In this document: positions 1-9,079 of the stretch, piece by piece | Numbering within the stretch: the first letter of the stretch is position 1 | Layout of the letters: each line of letters begins with the position of its first letter | Assembly: GCA_024400455.1 (NCBI GenBank) | Contig: JAKSMU010000001.1 | Location: 1 to 64,000, forward strand | Origin: Bacteroidales bacterium | Lineage (GTDB): Bacteria > Bacteroidota > Bacteroidia > Bacteroidales > F082 | DNA: 64,000 nt | Direction of reading: 5' to 3' | Position numbers and translations under genes: made by a program | Notes under the pieces: model-generated | The model's input: the letters and a program-made list of their open reading frames with translations, nothing else | The model's database searches: none | Told to the model about the DNA's origin: nothing

Positions 1-353
1 CCAACCTGAAAGCGTGGCTTTATACCATTATGAAGCACATTTTCATCAACAACTACCGTCACGACACGAAGGCCAACACCTTCATCGACCAGACCGAAGA
101 CCTCTATTACCTCAATAAGAGTTCTGACCGTTACGAGGATAATCCCGAGGCCATAATGCACACAGCGGAATTGGAGAATGCCATCCAATGCGTGGATTGC
201 AATTTCCGCGAAGCGTTTGATTTGTACAACCAAGGCTTTCAGTATAAGGAGATTGCTGAGAAACTGAGCATCACGATAGGCACAGTGAAAAGCCGCATCT
301 TCTATGTCCGTAAGAAACTGATGGCGGGCCTGACCGAATACCAACCGAACTAA
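1..353 (+). CDS. ECF-type RNA polymerase sigma factor, 3' part only
   Basis: The reading frame is open from the window edge (first whole codon at base 3) to the TAA at 351-353, so the N-terminus lies outside. The visible part starts with the end of sigma region 2 (NLKAWLYTIMKHIFINNYR, typical of ECF factors) and ends with a region 4 helix-turn-helix (FREAFDLYNQGFQYKEIAEK, then GTVKSRIFYVRKKL), which contacts the -35 promoter element. ECF factors redirect RNA polymerase to a small regulon, usually under an anti-sigma factor. The partner is not visible here. A strong terminator follows, so it is not cotranscribed with the Bat operon. The ATG at base 30 is internal, not the true start. Confidence 0.88.
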   Translation, partial: NLKAWLYTIMKHIFINNYRHDTKANTFIDQTEDLYYLNKSSDRYEDNPEAIMHTAELENAIQCVDCNFREAFDLYNQGFQYKEIAEKLSITIGTVKSRIFYVRKKLMAGLTEYQPN

Positions 354-382
354 AATCCAAAAACCAACATTTCGCTTTTTTT

Positions 383-421
383 GCCGGGGGCTTCTGCACG
401 TGCGAGGCCCTCGGCTTTTTT
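383..421 (+). terminator. rho-independent terminator after the sigma factor gene
   Basis: A 12-bp GC-rich stem (left arm 383-394, right arm 404-415, one or two mismatches) with a 9-nt loop is followed directly by a run of T. It separates the sigma factor gene from the Bat operon. Confidence 0.85.
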
Positions 422-476
422 GTGCCTTTATACAATAAAATTATTAAATAGGAGTTTAATCTCTGAAAGATAAGCG

Positions 477-484
477 TATTTTTG
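477..484 (+). promoter_or_regulatory. Bacteroidota -7 box for the Bat operon
   Basis: TATTTTTG matches the TAnnTTTG -7 consensus. TTT rather than TTG sits at 455-457, where the -33 element would fall with a 19-bp gap. Transcription would start near 491, which rules out the in-frame TTG at 482 as the moxR start. Confidence 0.55.
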
Positions 485-529
485 CACGCTCAAAAATTGA
501 ATGATAAACAACAAAAAATAATACCGAAA

Positions 530-1522
530 ATGATTGAAACAGACATCCGTGAACTGAACGAGAAAATCCAAAGGGAGAGCCAGTTCGTTGATTTGATCAA
601 CTTGGAAATGAACAAGGTCATCGTGGGACAGAAACAGATGACCGAACGTTTGCTCATCGGCCTTTTGGCTAATGGACATATTTTGCTTGAAGGCGTGCCA
701 GGCTTGGCTAAGACCTTGGCTATTAAATCAATGGCAAGCGCCATCGATGCCGACTTCGCCCGCATACAGTTTACTCCTGACTTGCTGCCAGCCGACTTGA
801 TCGGTACCTTGATTTACAGCCAGAAGAAGGAAGAGTTTGTGGTGCGTCGTGGCCCTATCTTCGCCAACTTCGTCCTTGCCGATGAAATCAACCGTTCGCC
901 CGCCAAGGTGCAGAGCGCTTTGCTCGAAGCCATGCAGGAACACCAGGTGACCATTGGCGACGAGACCTTCAAACTGCCGGATCCATTCCTCGTCATGGCA
1001 ACACAGAACCCGATTGAACAGGAAGGCACTTATCCGCTGCCTGAAGCTCAAGTCGACCGTTTCATGCTGAAAGTCGTCATCAATTATCCTAAGAAAGAAG
1101 AAGAAAAGCAGATTCTCCGTCAGAACATCAGTGGTGCCGCTGCAAAAATCAATGCCGTCATCAAGCCGGAAGACATCATCCGTGCCCGTGAGGTCTGCCG
1201 CGAAATCTATCTCGACGAGAAGATTGAAAACTATATCACCGACATCGTTTTCGCTTCACGTTTCCCGTCGGATTACAAACTGAAGAAGTTTGCCAACATG
1301 ATCAGCTATGGCGGTTCGCCTCGTGCTACCATCAATCTGGCTTTGGCTGCCAAGGCTTACGCCTTCATCAAGCGTCGCGGCTATGTCATCCCTGAAGACA
1401 TCCGTGCCGTGGCTCCTGACGTATTGCGTCACCGTATCGGCCTGACCTACGAAGCTGAAGCCGAGAACGTCACCACCGAAGAAATCATCAACGAAATTCT
1501 GAATACGATTGAGGTTCCGTAA
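530..1522 (+). CDS. moxR: MoxR-family AAA+ ATPase of the Bat operon
   Basis: A 330-residue AAA+ chaperone-type ATPase, the usual MoxR length. Walker A is GVPGLAKT at about residues 55-62 and Walker B/DEIN is near residue 120, followed by the RSPAKVQSALLEAMQE stretch typical of MoxR. MoxR proteins are thought to help fold or activate partner proteins with von Willebrand A domains, and three such genes follow. ATG 530 is chosen because an upstream in-frame TTG at 482 overlaps the promoter. It is the first gene of an eight-gene operon; the next gene begins 2 nt after its stop. Confidence 0.95.
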   Translation: MIETDIRELNEKIQRESQFVDLINLEMNKVIVGQKQMTERLLIGLLANGHILLEGVPGLAKTLAIKSMASAIDADFARIQFTPDLLPADLIGTLIYSQKKEEFVVRRGPIFANFVLADEINRSPAKVQSALLEAMQEHQVTIGDETFKLPDPFLVMATQNPIEQEGTYPLPEAQVDRFMLKVVINYPKKEEEKQILRQNISGAAAKINAVIKPEDIIRAREVCREIYLDEKIENYITDIVFASRFPSDYKLKKFANMISYGGSPRATINLALAAKAYAFIKRRGYVIPEDIRAVAPDVLRHRIGLTYEAEAENVTTEEIINEILNTIEVP

Positions 1523-1524
1523 TC

Positions 1525-2403
1525 ATGGAAGCTAACGACATATTCAAGAAAGTTAGGAAAATCGAAATCAAGACGCGAGGGCTGTCGAACCACATCTTCT
1601 CGGGTCAGTACCATAGTGCCTTCAAGGGCCGTGGCATGACTTTCAGCGAGGTGCGCGAATATGAGTTTGGCGACGACATCCGTAACATCGACTGGAATGT
1701 CACGGCACGTTTCAACCGTCCTTTCGTCAAGATATTTGAGGAAGAGCGTGAGATGACGGTCATGCTGCTCATCGACGTCTCCGGCTCAAACGATTTCGGT
1801 TCCCTGTCGCAGTCGAAACGCGACTTGACGGCAGAGCTAGCTGCCGTGCTTGCTTTTTCGGCCATACAGAACAACGATAAGGTGGGCGTGATTTTCTTCA
1901 GCAGTAAGATCGAGAAATTCATTCCGCCCAAGAAGGGCAGTTCGCATATCTTGCGCATTATCCGTGAAATCGTTGATTTCCAGCCGACTGAAAGAGGCAC
2001 CGACATTGGCGAAGGCTTGCGTTTCCTCACCAGTGCCATCAAGCGTCGCACTACGGCTTTCCTCATTTCCGACTTCATGACCACTAAGAGTTTTGAAAAG
2101 GAAATGCAGATTGCCGCCAACAAGCACGACCTCGTCGCCTTGCGTATCACCGACCGCCGTGAGATGGACATCCCGAAGGTGGGTCTGGTGAAATTCCGCG
2201 ATTCGGAAACAGGTGTCGACCGTTGGGTGGATACCTCAAGCAACGCTTGGCGCAAGGCTTACCAGCAGATGATTCAGTATAAATCGTCCGAATTGAGCCG
2301 CACTTTCAGCGTGCATGGCATTGATAACACCTTGATTTATACCGATGAAGATTATGTGAAACCATTGATGCAACTTTTCAAGAAAAGGGAATCAAGAAGA
2401 TGA
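1525..2403 (+). CDS. DUF58 domain protein, von Willebrand A-like
   Basis: 292 residues. The DUF58 signature (FSEVREYEFGDDIRNIDWNV, about residues 40-59) is followed by a vWA-like fold with the metal-site motif DVSGS at residues 84-88. No signal peptide or membrane segment is seen, so it should be cytoplasmic. DUF58 proteins almost always sit beside moxR and are taken to be its clients. Its TGA overlaps the ATG of the next gene (ATGA), suggesting translational coupling. Confidence 0.93.
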   Translation: MEANDIFKKVRKIEIKTRGLSNHIFSGQYHSAFKGRGMTFSEVREYEFGDDIRNIDWNVTARFNRPFVKIFEEEREMTVMLLIDVSGSNDFGSLSQSKRDLTAELAAVLAFSAIQNNDKVGVIFFSSKIEKFIPPKKGSSHILRIIREIVDFQPTERGTDIGEGLRFLTSAIKRRTTAFLISDFMTTKSFEKEMQIAANKHDLVALRITDRREMDIPKVGLVKFRDSETGVDRWVDTSSNAWRKAYQQMIQYKSSELSRTFSVHGIDNTLIYTDEDYVKPLMQLFKKRESRR

Positions 2404-3422
2404 AGAAATGTATTTTGTTTGTCATGGCCTGCTGCTGCTGGCTCTTCGCTTCGGCACAAAATGTCGAAGTGTCGGGCGAGGTGGACGATGCCAACGTGTC
2501 GGTCGGCAAGCCATTTGACTTGAATTTGCACCTGAAAGTGCCGTATGGCTACTATGTGGAATGGAACGAGTTTGCCGGTGATGCGCTCTCCGACCAGATC
2601 GACATTCTGAAAAGAGGGCAAGTCAACCGCACTGCCGATGCCGATAGCAACATCATCGTCGACCAGACTTTGACCTTGATGACTTTCGACACGGGCCGTG
2701 TCCAGTTGCCATCGGTGGCTTTGACCTACGCCAAGTCGTTCGACGACCCGATGCGTATGCAGGCGCTCACCGACCCGATTGATTTGTTTGTGACGACTAT
2801 CACGGTCGACACCACACAGTCGTACCGTCCTATCGTTGAGCCTATTGCGGAACCAATCAGCATGCGCGATGTGTTCCCGTGGCTGTTGGGTCTGCTCTTG
2901 CTCGTGCTGATAGGTCTCGGCATTTGGTTCTATCTGAAGCATCGCAAGCCGAAAGTCGATGAAAACGGCAATGTCGTTTCGGGACCAGTCATCCCGCCTT
3001 ACACCAAGGCCATCGACGATTTGGAGAACCTGCGTCAGCAGAAACTCTGGCAGTCGGGCAAGACGAAAGAATATTACTCCTCCATGTCCGACATCGCCCG
3101 CGAATACATCGAAGGTCAGTTTGGCGTGAATGCCGTCGAGATGACCACCGATGCTATTTTGGAGGAAATCAAGCCATTGCGCTTCAACGAACAGATTTAC
3201 GGTAAGTTGAAAGACACCATGGAACTTGCTGACTTGGTGAAGTTTGCCAAATATTCCACTACTTCGTTGGAAAACGATGTGGCGATGAACAACATGACGG
3301 ATTTCGTGAATGAGAGTTACGCGCACTATCAGGACATGAAAGCCAAGGAAGCGCAAATCGAGGCCAATAAGAAGGCTGCCGCCAAGGAAGCGGAGAAGAA
3401 GGAGGGACAGGAAAATGTTTGA
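2400..3422 (+). CDS. membrane protein of the Bat operon, BatD/DUF4381-like
   Basis: 340 residues with a signal peptide (about 1-19, ending ASAQ), a beta-rich periplasmic part, one membrane helix at about 160-180 (PWLLGLLLLVLIGLGIWFYL) and a helical cytoplasmic half ending in a Lys/Glu-rich tail. This is the layout of a short BatD; the family name is inferred from topology and position between DUF58 and batA. The start overlaps the previous stop by 4 bp and the end overlaps batA by 8 bp. Role unknown; probably part of a membrane complex with BatA/BatB. Confidence 0.8.
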   Translation: MKKCILFVMACCCWLFASAQNVEVSGEVDDANVSVGKPFDLNLHLKVPYGYYVEWNEFAGDALSDQIDILKRGQVNRTADADSNIIVDQTLTLMTFDTGRVQLPSVALTYAKSFDDPMRMQALTDPIDLFVTTITVDTTQSYRPIVEPIAEPISMRDVFPWLLGLLLLVLIGLGIWFYLKHRKPKVDENGNVVSGPVIPPYTKAIDDLENLRQQKLWQSGKTKEYYSSMSDIAREYIEGQFGVNAVEMTTDAILEEIKPLRFNEQIYGKLKDTMELADLVKFAKYSTTSLENDVAMNNMTDFVNESYAHYQDMKAKEAQIEANKKAAAKEAEKKEGQENV

Positions 3423-4413
3423 ACAATTTGAATTTGCCAATCCCGGTCTTCTGTGGGGACTTTTGATTGTGCCTCTGGCCATTGCATGGTATGTGTTGCG
3501 CCACAGGAAACAGGAAGCCTCGGTGCGTTTCTCCGACATGAGCGGTTTCGCCAACTTGCCGAAAACATGGAAAGCCTATCTGCGTCATCTGCTTTTTGCT
3601 TTGAAAATGGCGGCTTTGGCCTTGTTAATCATTGCCATAGCGCGTCCACAAAGTGCATCGACCAATAAGAAATCCAATATTGAAGGCATCGACATTGTGA
3701 TGGCTATGGACGTTTCAGGTTCCATGTTGGCCCGCGACTTGAAGCCCGACCGCTTGACGGCTGCCAAAAATGTGGCTTCGGAATTTGTTGAAGGTCGTCC
3801 AGGCGACCGTATGGGTCTGGTCATTTTCTCGGGTGAGAGTTTCACCCAAGTGCCGCTGACCACCGATCATGGCGTGATGCTCAACATGCTTGCCGAAATG
3901 AAGAATGGTCTCATCGACGATGGTACTGCCATTGGCGATGGCTTGGCCACTTCCATCAGCAGGCTGAAGGACAGCGATGCTATCTCAAAGGTCATCATTT
4001 TGTTGACCGATGGTATGAACAATGCCGGTTCCGTCGACCCGTACACGGCTGCCGAAATGGCAAAACTGTTTGGCATCCGTGTCTATACGATTGCTGTTGG
4101 CACTTACGGCACGGCACCTTATCCTGTGCAGACGCCTTTCGGTCAGCAGATACAGCAGATGAAAGTCGAAATTGATGAGAAACTGCTGCAAAGCATTGCC
4201 AACTCTACCGACGGCAAGTATTTCCGTGCGACTTCCAATCAGAAATTGGATGAAATCTATCAGGAAATCGACAAGTTGGAACGTTCCAAGATTGAGGTCA
4301 CGGAGTTCCGTCGTCTGCACGAAGAGTTTTATCCTTTCGTGGCTTGGGCTTTGGCATTGCTCTTGCTTGAGTTCCTGTTACGTAAGACTATTTTTAGAAC
4401 GATAACTGATTAA
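3415..4413 (+). CDS. batA: BatA, membrane-anchored von Willebrand A protein
   Basis: 332 residues. Two N-terminal membrane helices (about 11-28 and 58-77), a vWA domain with a complete metal-ion-dependent adhesion site (DVSGS, D99/S101/S103) and a C-terminal membrane helix (about 307-325). BatA/BatB homologues in Bacteroides affect aerotolerance and envelope stress survival; the molecular role is unsettled. It is followed after 4 nt by batB, a paralogue with the same layout. Confidence 0.95.
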   Translation: MFEQFEFANPGLLWGLLIVPLAIAWYVLRHRKQEASVRFSDMSGFANLPKTWKAYLRHLLFALKMAALALLIIAIARPQSASTNKKSNIEGIDIVMAMDVSGSMLARDLKPDRLTAAKNVASEFVEGRPGDRMGLVIFSGESFTQVPLTTDHGVMLNMLAEMKNGLIDDGTAIGDGLATSISRLKDSDAISKVIILLTDGMNNAGSVDPYTAAEMAKLFGIRVYTIAVGTYGTAPYPVQTPFGQQIQQMKVEIDEKLLQSIANSTDGKYFRATSNQKLDEIYQEIDKLERSKIEVTEFRRLHEEFYPFVAWALALLLLEFLLRKTIFRTITD

Positions 4414-4417
4414 GGCT

Positions 4418-5479
4418 ATGGAAAACGTATTAAGATTTGAACATCCAGAATATCTTTACGGTCTGATAGTCATTCCGTTATTGATAATCATTTATATTCT
4501 GATTTGCATCAGGCAGAACAAGCAGTTCAAGCGTTTCGCCAGCACTGAAATGCGCGAATATCTTGTCCCGTCATACTCTACACGTCGTCGCAATTTCAAG
4601 TTTGTCGTGTTCCTGCTGATGGTGTCCAGCCTCATTTTGGCTTTGGCCAACTTGCAGAGCGGTTCGAAGATGGAAGAGGTGAAGCGCGAAGGCATCGATT
4701 TGTATCTTGCCGTCGACGTCTCCAATTCCATGAATGCGGAGGACATTGCGCCAAGCCGTTTGGAACGCTCCAAGCAGGCTATCAACAAGCTGATTAGCGA
4801 CATGAAGGGCGACCGCATCGGTGTCATTGTCTTTGCTGACAAGGCTTTCGTGCAGCTGCCAATCACCACCGACTATACCGCTGCCAAGATGTTCCTCTCG
4901 ACGGTGAACACCAGCCTTGTGGCATCGCAAGGTACGGCCATTGCCGAGGCTATCAATCTGGCCATGAGGTCGTTCTCTGAAGAAGACCACAGCAAGGCCA
5001 TCATCATTATCTCCGATGGTGAAGACCATGAGAATGACGAAGCCGTCAAGGCAGCACAGGAAGCCGCCAAGCAAGGCGTGAAGGCCTATACCATAGGCAT
5101 GGGTCTGGCTGATGGCGCCCCGATTCCGGAATACAACCAGTATGGTCATCAGGTCGGATACCGCAAGGACCGTCAGGGCAATACCATCATCACCCGTCTC
5201 GACGAACAGATGCTGCAGAAAATCGCTTCGGCAGGCAATGGCTTGTATGTGCGTGCCAGCAATTCGAATGTGGGCCTGGAAAAGATTTACGACGACATCA
5301 ACAAGATGGATAAGTCGGAAATTGAGACCAAGGTCTTCACCGATTACGAAGACCAGTTCCAATGGTTCGTTGCAGCGGCCCTCATGCTGCTGCTGATAGA
5401 GATTTTCATTTCGTCGGGCAAGAAAGAGTGGGAGAGAAAGTTTAACATTTTTGAGAAGAAAGATGAAAACATTCAGTAA
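4418..5479 (+). CDS. batB: BatB, membrane-anchored von Willebrand A protein
   Basis: 353 residues with the same order as BatA: helix at about 12-31, helix at about 60-78, vWA domain with DVSNS (D100/S102/S104), and a C-terminal helix (QWFVAAALMLLLIEIFISS). BatA and BatB probably form a membrane complex. The end overlaps batC by 17 bp, which argues for coupled translation. Confidence 0.95.
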   Translation: MENVLRFEHPEYLYGLIVIPLLIIIYILICIRQNKQFKRFASTEMREYLVPSYSTRRRNFKFVVFLLMVSSLILALANLQSGSKMEEVKREGIDLYLAVDVSNSMNAEDIAPSRLERSKQAINKLISDMKGDRIGVIVFADKAFVQLPITTDYTAAKMFLSTVNTSLVASQGTAIAEAINLAMRSFSEEDHSKAIIIISDGEDHENDEAVKAAQEAAKQGVKAYTIGMGLADGAPIPEYNQYGHQVGYRKDRQGNTIITRLDEQMLQKIASAGNGLYVRASNSNVGLEKIYDDINKMDKSEIETKVFTDYEDQFQWFVAAALMLLLIEIFISSGKKEWERKFNIFEKKDENIQ

Positions 5480-7103
5480 ATACATATTGACACTGGCCTT
5501 TTTCGTGATGACGGTTTCGCTGTCGGCACAAACCGATGTGAAACTGATCCGTAAAGGCAACCGCAATTACAAGCGCTCGAATTATGCCGAGGCTGAGGTC
5601 AATTACAAGAAGGCTTTAGAGGCGCGTCCCAACAATGCCAACGCACAGTTCAATTTGGGCGATGCCTTGTATGCACAGGGAAATTATGATGGTGCATACG
5701 AGACGTTCCAGAAAGTGCTCGACATGACACCCGATGCCAAACTGAAATCGAATGCCGTCTTCAATATGGGCAACTGCCTTCTGGCCCAGGATAAGTTTTA
5801 CGATGCCTTTAATATATATAAGGTGTCGCTGAAACTGAACCCTGACAATGCCGATGCGCTTTACAATCTGGAATATTGTCGTGCGCATTTGGTCAAGAGC
5901 CACATTTATATATATAAAGGTGTGGAGCATGGCACGGTCGAAGCCTCTGAAGAAGTGGCTTTCAACGGGCAGAAGGTCACGCTTTCGGCACAGGCCGAAG
6001 AAGGTTATGCCTTGTCGAAATACATTGTGGTGCGTGCCGACAATATCGAGGTCACGGTTGACGTGAGCGGCAGCAGTTTCATCATGCCGAAATTCGATGT
6101 CTTGGTGTCAGCTGAATTCAAGCAGGCACACAAGATTTCGGTTGAAGAAAACATCCCTCATGGTACGGTGATGGCCGACAGGCAAAAGGCTGTTGAAGGT
6201 CAGCAGGTTGTGCTGAGCGCAAGACCTGAACTGAACTACATGGTCGACAAATACACGGTTTACAAGACAGGCAACCGCAACGACACGATACCGGTCAACG
6301 ACACGGTTTTCACCATGCCTGACTTTGATGTGACGGTGACGGCAAGCTTCAGGACGGCTTTGCACGTTCATGTGGACGCCACCGAAAACGGCACGATTCG
6401 CGTCTCCGACAGTTTGGCTGTCCCAGGTCAGAATATTGGCGTGATTGTCACCCCAGATAAAGGTTATCAACTTGCCGATTTGCGCGTGGTTAGCGATACC
6501 GATCCTACCCTGTCGGCTCCGATTTCCGATGAGAACGTCTTCCAGATGCTGGAGACCGATGTCACGGTGAAGGCTACCTTTGTCGAAGCCGACCGTTATT
6601 ATAAGGTGACGCCCGATACTTTGATTGAAGGCGGTCATGTCCTGCTCGATGTCTCGGAGGCTACGCCTCGCGAGACGGTGGCTTTGCGCAATGCGCCTGA
6701 ACCAGGCTACAAATTCAAGGAATACCGCATTACGATGGATGGCGACACTTCGATTCACATCCAGCCTCTGGGCAATTTCTTCACCATGCCTGATTTCGAT
6801 GTCGTGGTCTCGGCTGTCTTCGAAAAGAATGAAGATCAGAACCAGGACCAGCAGCAGCAACAGCAGCAACAGCAACAAGACCAGCAGGATCAGCAAGACC
6901 AGCAGGACCAGCAACAACAAGACCAACAGCAGCAACAACAGCAGCAGAATCAGCAGCAACAGCAGCAGAACCAGGAAATGTCGAAAGAGGACGCTCAGCG
7001 CATGTTGGATGCTTTGGAAAATCAGGAAAAGAAGACGATGGAGAAGGTCAACGAACAAAAAATCAGGACCCAACCGAAACGTCAGAGTGAGAAAGACTGG
7101 TAA
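5463..7103 (+). CDS. batC: BatC, TPR protein with inserted InlB-like repeats and a Gln/Asp tail
   Basis: 546 residues from ATG 5463, chosen over an upstream TTG because a signal peptide begins there (MKTFSKYILTLAFFVMTVSL, cleaved near SAQ). TPR helices span about 28-140, as expected for BatC. Then come four repeats of about 75 residues (about 144-456), each with a HGTV/NGTI-type core and a closing MPDFDVTVTASF-like strand, resembling the divergent InlB B-repeat fold. A Gln/Asp-rich stretch (about 458-502) and a short charged helix end the protein. TPRs plus a Q-rich C-terminus are normal for BatC; the four repeats are the unusual part and make it much longer than a TPR-only BatC. Confidence 0.88.
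   Translation: MKTFSKYILTLAFFVMTVSLSAQTDVKLIRKGNRNYKRSNYAEAEVNYKKALEARPNNANAQFNLGDALYAQGNYDGAYETFQKVLDMTPDAKLKSNAVFNMGNCLLAQDKFYDAFNIYKVSLKLNPDNADALYNLEYCRAHLVKSHIYIYKGVEHGTVEASEEVAFNGQKVTLSAQAEEGYALSKYIVVRADNIEVTVDVSGSSFIMPKFDVLVSAEFKQAHKISVEENIPHGTVMADRQKAVEGQQVVLSARPELNYMVDKYTVYKTGNRNDTIPVNDTVFTMPDFDVTVTASFRTALHVHVDATENGTIRVSDSLAVPGQNIGVIVTPDKGYQLADLRVVSDTDPTLSAPISDENVFQMLETDVTVKATFVEADRYYKVTPDTLIEGGHVLLDVSEATPRETVALRNAPEPGYKFKEYRITMDGDTSIHIQPLGNFFTMPDFDVVVSAVFEKNEDQNQDQQQQQQQQQQDQQDQQDQQDQQQQDQQQQQQQQNQQQQQQNQEMSKEDAQRMLDALENQEKKTMEKVNEQKIRTQPKRQSEKDW
6836..6975 (+). repeat. CAG/CAA/GAC microsatellite encoding the BatC Gln/Asp tail
   Basis: About 140 bp of near-pure CAG, CAA and GAC codons, in frame with batC. 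CAG and CAA are mixed rather than pure, which would limit slippage. The antisense strand gives a long Leu-rich open frame that is an artefact of this tract. Confidence 0.9.
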
Positions 7104-7117
7104 ATGGTAAATTTCAT

Positions 7118-7125
7118 TATTTTTG
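7118..7125 (+). promoter_or_regulatory. possible internal -7 box ahead of batD
   Basis: TATTTTTG matches the -7 consensus and ends 20 nt before the batD ATG. No clear -33 TTG is seen. It could let batD-batE be made apart from the upstream genes. Confidence 0.3.
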
Positions 7126-7145
7126 CAGCTTCAAAAGAATTACGT

Positions 7146-9020
7146 ATGAAGAAGATAGTTAGATTGCTTTTGATTATTGGATTTCTGGCACCTGCCATGC
7201 TTTGGGCACAAGATGTGAACTTGAAGGTGTCGTCCAAGAAACAGGTTGTGGTGGGAGAGAAGTTCCAGGTCGTTTTTGAACTGAATGCGGAAGGAAGAAA
7301 TTTCAAGGCTCCGACATTTGACGGTTTCAATGTCGTTGGCGGACCTTTCACCTCTTCCAGCTCGAGCTTCCAAATGGTTAACGGTTCCATGTCGCATTCT
7401 GTTACGAACACCTACACTTTTGCCTTGCAGGCCTACAAGGAAGGCGATTTCCACATTGGTTCCGCATCTGTGACGGTGGATGGCAACAAGGTGTCGAGCA
7501 GTCCTTTCGACATCAAGGTCTTGCCCGACAACGGCAATGCCTATGGTGGCAATTCGCAGTACGCCCAAGGCGGCCAGCCTCAACAGCAACATCAAAGTTC
7601 CAGTGACCCTCAGGTGAGCGGCAAAGACTTGTTCCTTAAAGTCACGCCTTCCAAGAAGTCGGTCTATTTGGGCGAACAGGTCGTTTTGACTTATAAACTC
7701 TATACGAAAGTCGGTGTTTCGTCGCTTTCTGTTTCCAAGATGCCTTCGTATGCAGGTGCATGGATGAAAGACATCAGCGACAACAATGGTGGCGCATTGC
7801 GACAAGGTTCTGAAACCGTGAATGGCATAGAATACACTACTGCTGAAATCCAGAAAGTGGTGCTTGTGCCTCAGCGTGCTGGCAAATTGGTCATCGACCC
7901 GATGTCGATTGAATGTATTGCTCAGGTTCCTACGGCTCGGAGCAACCGTCGCAGCATGGACCCATTTGACATTTTCTTCAACGACCCGTTCTTTGGCGGT
8001 GGCTTTACCAATGTGCAGAAAGAACTGAGCTGCTCGTCGCTTGGCATCGATGTGCAGAATTTGCCTGACGCAAACAAACCGGCAAGTTTTGCTGGTGCTG
8101 TGGGCAATTACAGCTTTAAGTCTGAAATCGATAAGACCGAATTGAAGACCAACGAAGCCTTCACTTTGACTTTGACGGTTTCCGGTTCGGGCAACATAGA
8201 ATTGCTTCAGCTCCCGGAACCAGTGTTCCCGCCTGATTTTGAAGTCTATGACCCAAAGGTTATTGTTGATGCTACACCTTCGGCAAATGGGATTTCTGGA
8301 ACGAAACGCGCTGAATATCTTGTCATTCCGCGCCGAGTCGGTGATTTCACCATTGCTCCTGTCGAGTTCTCGTTCTTCAACCCGACAAATGCTTCCTATT
8401 GCACCATGAGTTCGGAGCAATACGACATCCATGTGGAAAAAGGCGAGGGTGGCGATCCCGATGGCAATACGATTTATGCTTCCAACCAAGAGGACATCAA
8501 GTATCTGGGTAGCGACATCCGTCATATCATGACAGGTAAGGCTCAATTGAAAGGCTTGAACAGCTTCTTCTTTGGCTCTCCCGCTTACTTCGTGATACTC
8601 TTGGCCCTTTTAATCGCATTTATCGTCGCTCTGATTGTCTCTAAGAAACGGGCTGCTTTGCGTCAGGATGAAGCCAAGACCCGCAATAAGAAAGCCACCA
8701 AGGTGGCTCGCGGCAGATTGAAGAATGCCATGAAATACCTGAATGCCAAGGATCAGGACAATTTCTATGTGGAAATGTCGCAAGCTTTATGGGGTTATAT
8801 CTCCGACAAACTGAGTATTGAACGCGCAAAGCTGTCGATGGACACTGTTAACGAAGCCATGTCGGCAAAGAATGTCCCGGATGATTTGACCAAGCAGTTC
8901 GTCGATACGTTGAATAATTGTGAATTCGCCCGTTTTGCCCCAGGTGATGCCAGCAAGAAGATGGACGACCTCTATCAGCAAGGTATCGATGTGATTTCAA
9001 AGGCGGAAAGGGTATTGTAG
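7146..9020 (+). CDS. batD: BatD, oxygen-tolerance membrane protein
   Basis: 624 residues from ATG 7146. An in-frame ATG at 7104 would put 14 residues ahead of the signal peptide (MKKIVRLLLIIGFLAPAMLW) and is less likely. The periplasmic part holds several beta-sandwich domains (for example KVTPSKKSVYLGEQVVLTYK and TLTVSGSGNIELLQLPEPVF, typical of BatD). One membrane helix lies at about 479-500 and a helical cytoplasmic domain follows. It is probably a scaffold for the BatA/BatB complex. A short gap with a small inverted repeat separates it from batE. Confidence 0.93.
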   Translation: MKKIVRLLLIIGFLAPAMLWAQDVNLKVSSKKQVVVGEKFQVVFELNAEGRNFKAPTFDGFNVVGGPFTSSSSSFQMVNGSMSHSVTNTYTFALQAYKEGDFHIGSASVTVDGNKVSSSPFDIKVLPDNGNAYGGNSQYAQGGQPQQQHQSSSDPQVSGKDLFLKVTPSKKSVYLGEQVVLTYKLYTKVGVSSLSVSKMPSYAGAWMKDISDNNGGALRQGSETVNGIEYTTAEIQKVVLVPQRAGKLVIDPMSIECIAQVPTARSNRRSMDPFDIFFNDPFFGGGFTNVQKELSCSSLGIDVQNLPDANKPASFAGAVGNYSFKSEIDKTELKTNEAFTLTLTVSGSGNIELLQLPEPVFPPDFEVYDPKVIVDATPSANGISGTKRAEYLVIPRRVGDFTIAPVEFSFFNPTNASYCTMSSEQYDIHVEKGEGGDPDGNTIYASNQEDIKYLGSDIRHIMTGKAQLKGLNSFFFGSPAYFVILLALLIAFIVALIVSKKRAALRQDEAKTRNKKATKVARGRLKNAMKYLNAKDQDNFYVEMSQALWGYISDKLSIERAKLSMDTVNEAMSAKNVPDDLTKQFVDTLNNCEFARFAPGDASKKMDDLYQQGIDVISKAERVL

Positions 9021-9028
9021 TTAGGAGT

Positions 9029-9048
9029 AGAGACGCACCGTGTGCGTC
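9029..9048. repeat. AGAGACGC-type palindromic repeat, copy 1
   Basis: GACGCAC and GTGCGTC (9032-9038 and 9042-9048) form a 7-bp stem with a 3-nt loop, inside the batD-batE gap. Related palindromes lie at 12998-13027 and 15439-15462. Confidence 0.6.
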
Positions 9049-9079
9049 CGAAAAACAGCATAATTTAAAGTATAATAGA

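Noticed and set aside
6108..7073. 321-codon minus-strand frame with a long Leu run
   Set aside because: It is the antisense of the batC repeats and of the CAG/CAA tract; poly-Leu arises from CTG/TTG read opposite Gln codons.
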